From positions 1-5,703 of the forward strand of contig JAZOAL010000065.1 in the NCBI GenBank assembly GCA_045595425.1: 5,703 nucleotides of DNA, given 5' to 3'. The stretch comes from SIG710 sp045595425. GTDB taxonomy: Bacteria; Bacillota; Clostridia; Oscillospirales; CAG-272. Below the pieces are notes generated by a model, which was not told the DNA's origin, ran no database searches, and saw nothing but the letters and a program-made list of their open reading frames with translations. How positions within the stretch are numbered: the first letter of the stretch is position 1; every line of letters starts with the position of its first letter. The translations under genes and the position numbers were made by a program. Positions 3,906 through 5,703 of the stretch are shown one piece after another.

Positions 3906-5090
3906 TCATTCAGACTTTTTCTGTCTGAATAAGGCATCACTGACGCGTTCAGCGGTCTGTTTGTCCGTTGCGTTCATCATGTGACCGTATATGTCCGTTG
4001 TGGTAGATGTTCGAGAATGACCAAGCCGTGACGAAGCCGCGACAATATCCCCGGATTGTAAAATAATACTGGCTTGAGTATGCCGGAACGCGTGCGGGTT
4101 TATATGAGGCAGATTATACTTTTCAGAAAACCGCGCGTAATAATGAGTCACGCTTGCCGGGTATATAGGCTTTTGAGGTTCATCAATTGCGAACACATAG
4201 CCGCCAACATTTAGAACGCCCAGCAGATCAGACTGCACCCGCCGCCATGCCTGAAGCTCTTTGATCACTTCATCAGGCAGACTGATCGTGCGCCCTTTTC
4301 CTGTTTTGGTTGAACCCTCTATGAGATCGCCTTTTCTGTTCCTGTTTATGTTCTTGTGAATATATACACGCCCGGTCTTAAAGTCTATATCAGACCATTT
4401 CAGCGCAACCGCTTCACCCCGGCGCATGCCTGACCCTATAAGCAGATATGTAAAGGCGCGCCAAAATTGCGGTTCATGATCAAGCGCGTTTAATATGTCT
4501 GTTATCTGTTCCGGCGTGAAATATGAAGCCTCTTTTTTATCGAGTTTTGGCGGCGTGGCGTTATCAGCTGGATTATATAACAATATGCCCTCTTTGACCG
4601 CCTGTTTTAATGCCGCATGTATCAATACATGATGTTCACGAATAGTTTTGACTGACAGCTTACCGCCTGTTGTCCTGTTTTGTCCGTCCCCGGAAAGCTC
4701 TTGATAAAAGGTGTTTATATCCTTTGCGGTTATGTCTGAAAGGCGCATCTTACCCAAGCTCGAGGTTGATATGCGGCGCATCAGATCGCGATAACCCTCT
4801 ATTGTGAGCGGTTTTAATACGCCTGTTGCCTCTTTGAAGTCAATCACATAATTACAGTATGCCTCGAGCGTGCGCCTGTCTTTAGTGACCGCGCCGCGTT
4901 TACAGTCATCTTCAAACAATGCCGCCTTTTTATCAGCCGCATTTTGCGCGCGTTTATCGCTCCATGTTAGCGGGATTTGTTCGTCTTTTTTATCAGGCCA
5001 TGTCTTACAGAACACTTCACCGTTTACCATGACCCGGAAACGGAACACCCGCGAACCGTCTTTATGTTTTCTCATCGTTACACTTGCCAT
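3906..5090 (-). CDS. int: Tyrosine recombinase / integrase
   Basis: A 394-residue, full-length phage/ICE-type integrase that cuts and rejoins attP and the host tRNA site through a phosphotyrosine intermediate. Residues 1-65 are the arm-binding N-terminal domain (GSRVFRFRVMVNGEVFCKTW, AP2-like). About 70-175 are the SAM-like core-binding domain. About 190-385 are the catalytic domain. Catalytic residues are visible and intact: R223 (GMRRGE), K262 (STKTGKGR), H333 and R336 (PHAFRHT), H358 (LGHSRTS) and nucleophile Y368 (TDIYGHMM). The start at 5090 has AAGGGG nine bases upstream. The gene lies 87 bp from the nearer arm-type repeat and is divergent from the operon carrying the excisionase-like gene, the usual int/attP arrangement. 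Its upstream region holds the 10-bp repeats at 5164-5213, which may control it. Confidence 0.95.
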   Translation of the reverse strand: MASVTMRKHKDGSRVFRFRVMVNGEVFCKTWPDKKDEQIPLTWSDKRAQNAADKKAALFEDDCKRGAVTKDRRTLEAYCNYVIDFKEATGVLKPLTIEGYRDLMRRISTSSLGKMRLSDITAKDINTFYQELSGDGQNRTTGGKLSVKTIREHHVLIHAALKQAVKEGILLYNPADNATPPKLDKKEASYFTPEQITDILNALDHEPQFWRAFTYLLIGSGMRRGEAVALKWSDIDFKTGRVYIHKNINRNRKGDLIEGSTKTGKGRTISLPDEVIKELQAWRRVQSDLLGVLNVGGYVFAIDEPQKPIYPASVTHYYARFSEKYNLPHINPHAFRHTQASIILQSGDIVAASSRLGHSRTSTTTDIYGHMMNATDKQTAERVSDALFRQKKSE

Positions 5091-5163
5091 GTCTTTTAAC
5101 CCCTTGAAACACCTTTTTTATTTGGTTAATCTGCACAAACAGATTTAACATAATTTAACATCA

Positions 5164-5213
5164 TGTGCTAATTTGTGCTAACTTGTGCTAACTTGTGCAA
5201 ACTTGTGCAAACT
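5164..5213 (+). repeat. Five tandem 10-bp repeats in the int/operon control region
   Basis: Units TGTGCTAATT, TGTGCTAACT, TGTGCTAACT, TGTGCAAACT and TGTGCAAACT follow without a gap. The 10-bp period puts every unit on the same helix face, as in arrays bound cooperatively by small HTH regulators and excisionases (phage 186 Apl and P2 Cox bind short repeats spaced about a helical turn). An inverted unit-like TAGCACAA lies at 5299-5306 and an inverted TGCACAAA at 5132-5139. The array lies between the divergent int and HTH genes. I see no confident promoter on either strand here: TATACT at 5274-5279 lacks a matching -35, and a weak int promoter may overlap the array. Confidence 0.8.
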
Positions 5214-5332
5214 TCGAAAAGCAAAATTTTTGTAATCCATAACCATTGAAAAATGCGCGTTTGTGGACAAAAATATACTTACATTGATGATGACATGATA
5301 GCACAAAAAAGGCAGATTGGAAAGGAGAAACA

Positions 5333-5539
5333 ATGCCAAACAAAAAGAACAATAACATCAGAATTGAAGCGCGAACACGCGGCGTTTCGTTGTGGCAGAT
5401 CGCGCAGAAGCTGAACATCAGCGAAACTACACTTGTTCGCTGGTTGAGGTATGACCTCGAGCCGGAAAGACTCGAAGCAATCATGACCGCTATTGACACT
5501 ATTGCTGAAGAACTCTATGGAAAGGCGGCGCAAATATGA
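5333..5539 (+). CDS. Small HTH protein, first gene of the excision/replication operon
   Basis: A 68-residue protein: a basic N-terminus (MPNKKNNNIRIEARTRGVSL), then a helix-turn-helix (WQIAQKLNISETTLVRWLRY), then an acidic helix (EAIMTAIDTIAEELYGK). This small single-HTH type, 'IRIEA..GV.LWQIA..L.IS..T..R.LR', is common beside excisionase-like genes in mobile elements of Clostridia. AAAGGAG precedes ATG 5333 by six bases. Its TGA overlaps the ATG of the excisionase-like gene (ATGA, 5536-5539). Lying directly downstream of the 10-bp repeat array, it is a prime candidate to bind that array and control int and/or its own operon. Alternatively it is an accessory excision factor. Confidence 0.75.
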   Translation: MPNKKNNNIRIEARTRGVSLWQIAQKLNISETTLVRWLRYDLEPERLEAIMTAIDTIAEELYGKAAQI

Positions 5540-5703
5540 CCCCTGTTTATATGTCTATCCCGGAAACGGCGAAATATACCGGGCTTGCAGAATGCTTTAT
5601 CCGTAAAGGCGTAAAAGCTGGTGATATACCCGCCATAAATGCCGGAAAGAAGTATCTTGTCAATGTTCCGTTAATGCTTCAAAAGCTGAATGATCAGAGC
5701 GAA
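5536..5703 (+). CDS. Excisionase-like HTH_17 protein, 5' part (continues at window base 142)
   Basis: The first 56 codons of the gene whose last part is at the window start. ATG 5536 overlaps the preceding stop (ATGA); an in-frame ATG at 5551 is possible but lacks the overlap. Frame and sequence run exactly into the 1-141 copy, so joining the ends gives MTPVYMSIPE... through ...QSESREVE and a stop at 157-159, 61 codons in all. See the entry at the window start for the domain description. Confidence 0.85.
   Translation, partial: MTPVYMSIPETAKYTGLAECFIRKGVKAGDIPAINAGKKYLVNVPLMLQKLNDQSE
5563..5703 (+). repeat. Terminal redundancy, identical to 1-141
   Basis: All 141 bases match the window start. 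This is not a biological repeat but the overlap left when a circular molecule is assembled; 141 equals the largest default k-mer of a widely used metagenome assembler (MEGAHIT). The circle is therefore 5,562 bp. A true terminally redundant or concatemeric DNA would look the same. Confidence 0.9.

Larger units (their letters stand above)
206..5462. repeat. Dispersed 8-bp motif GCTCGAGG, 13 copies around the element
   Basis: Plus-strand copies start at 206, 902, 2043, 2940, 3847 and 4758. Minus-strand copies (CCTCGAGC on plus) start at 964, 1527, 2416, 2503, 3476, 4862 and 5455. Every CTCGAG in the window has the same flanking bases, so the unit is the asymmetric 8-mer and not the palindrome. 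Nine copies are in genes, in all three codon frames (Leu-Glu, Ser-Ser, Ala-Arg-Gly), and four are outside or at gene ends. Two copies sit in an identical 16-mer CCCGGAACGCTCGAGG (2035-2050, 3839-3854) and two in a 13-mer ACCTCGAGCTTTT (2415-2427, 3475-3487). Its function is unknown. Confidence 0.9.

Noticed and set aside
3721..3909. 62-codon minus-strand open frame between int and attP
   Set aside because: It runs through the arm site and inverted repeat of attP, has no ribosome binding site and no protein-like pattern.
5164..5213. CRISPR-like array
   Set aside because: Units are only 10 bp and contiguous with no spacers; this is a protein-binding iteron array.
206..5462. The CTCGAG repeats as simple XhoI-type palindromic sites
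   Set aside because: All 13 have the same non-palindromic outer bases, and restriction sites are normally avoided by mobile elements, not enriched.
1..5703. High frequency of GATC (about 37 by eye, about 22 expected)
   Set aside because: The excess is moderate and much of it falls in ordinary Asp/Ile codon contexts; not enough to claim a function without counts on the host.
5563..5703. Terminal 141-bp repeat as phage or transposon end repeats
   Set aside because: It cuts a gene that is intact only when the ends are joined, and it has no terminal inverted structure; an assembly overlap of a circle explains it better.

Overview
The window is best read as one complete circular mobile element of 5,562 bp, opened at an arbitrary point. 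The first 141 bases are repeated exactly as the last 141 (1-141 = 5563-5703). A coding sequence cut by both window ends becomes one intact 61-codon gene when the ends are joined. AAAGGAG-type ribosome binding sites, sigma-A-type promoters, and phage-type replication and integrase genes point to a Bacillota host, probably a Clostridia-like bacterium. That assignment is inference from style, since no host gene is present apart from a tRNA remnant.

Layout around the circle: (i) A compact plus-strand operon, 5333 through the junction to 1551, holds a small HTH protein, an excisionase-like HTH_17 protein, a DUF6291-type replication protein with iterons inside its gene, a ribbon-helix-helix protein and a winged-helix protein. 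It ends at a strong terminator (1536-1566). Four of the five genes overlap the next by ATGA or TAATG, or lie within 20 bases of it. (ii) A minus-strand unit holds an unknown 80-residue protein (1693-1935), about 490 bp of non-coding DNA with unusual GC-rich and palindromic tracts, and a Cro/CI-type repressor (2426-2635). (iii) A divergent promoter region (2650-2780) drives the repressor leftwards and a plus-strand pair of small unknown genes (2820-3101, 3212-3406) rightwards. (iv) An attachment site, attP (3507-3819), contains the 3' part of a tRNA gene with encoded CCA, flanked by two copies of a 21-bp integrase arm-type repeat. (v) A full-length tyrosine integrase (3906-5090, minus) follows. 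It is separated from the operon by five tandem 10-bp repeats (5164-5213).

Taken together: Int would recombine attP with a host tRNA gene, the small HTH and excisionase-like proteins would direct excision, the DUF6291 protein would start replication at its own internal iterons, and the CI-like repressor would hold the divergent unit silent. No capsid, terminase, relaxase, toxin or resistance gene is visible. The element therefore looks like a minimal integrative, self-replicating plasmid or phage satellite (PICI-like in logic but far smaller). The most unusual signal is an asymmetric 8-mer, GCTCGAGG, present 13 times, in all reading frames, on both strands and in intergenic DNA, against about 0.17 expected by chance.
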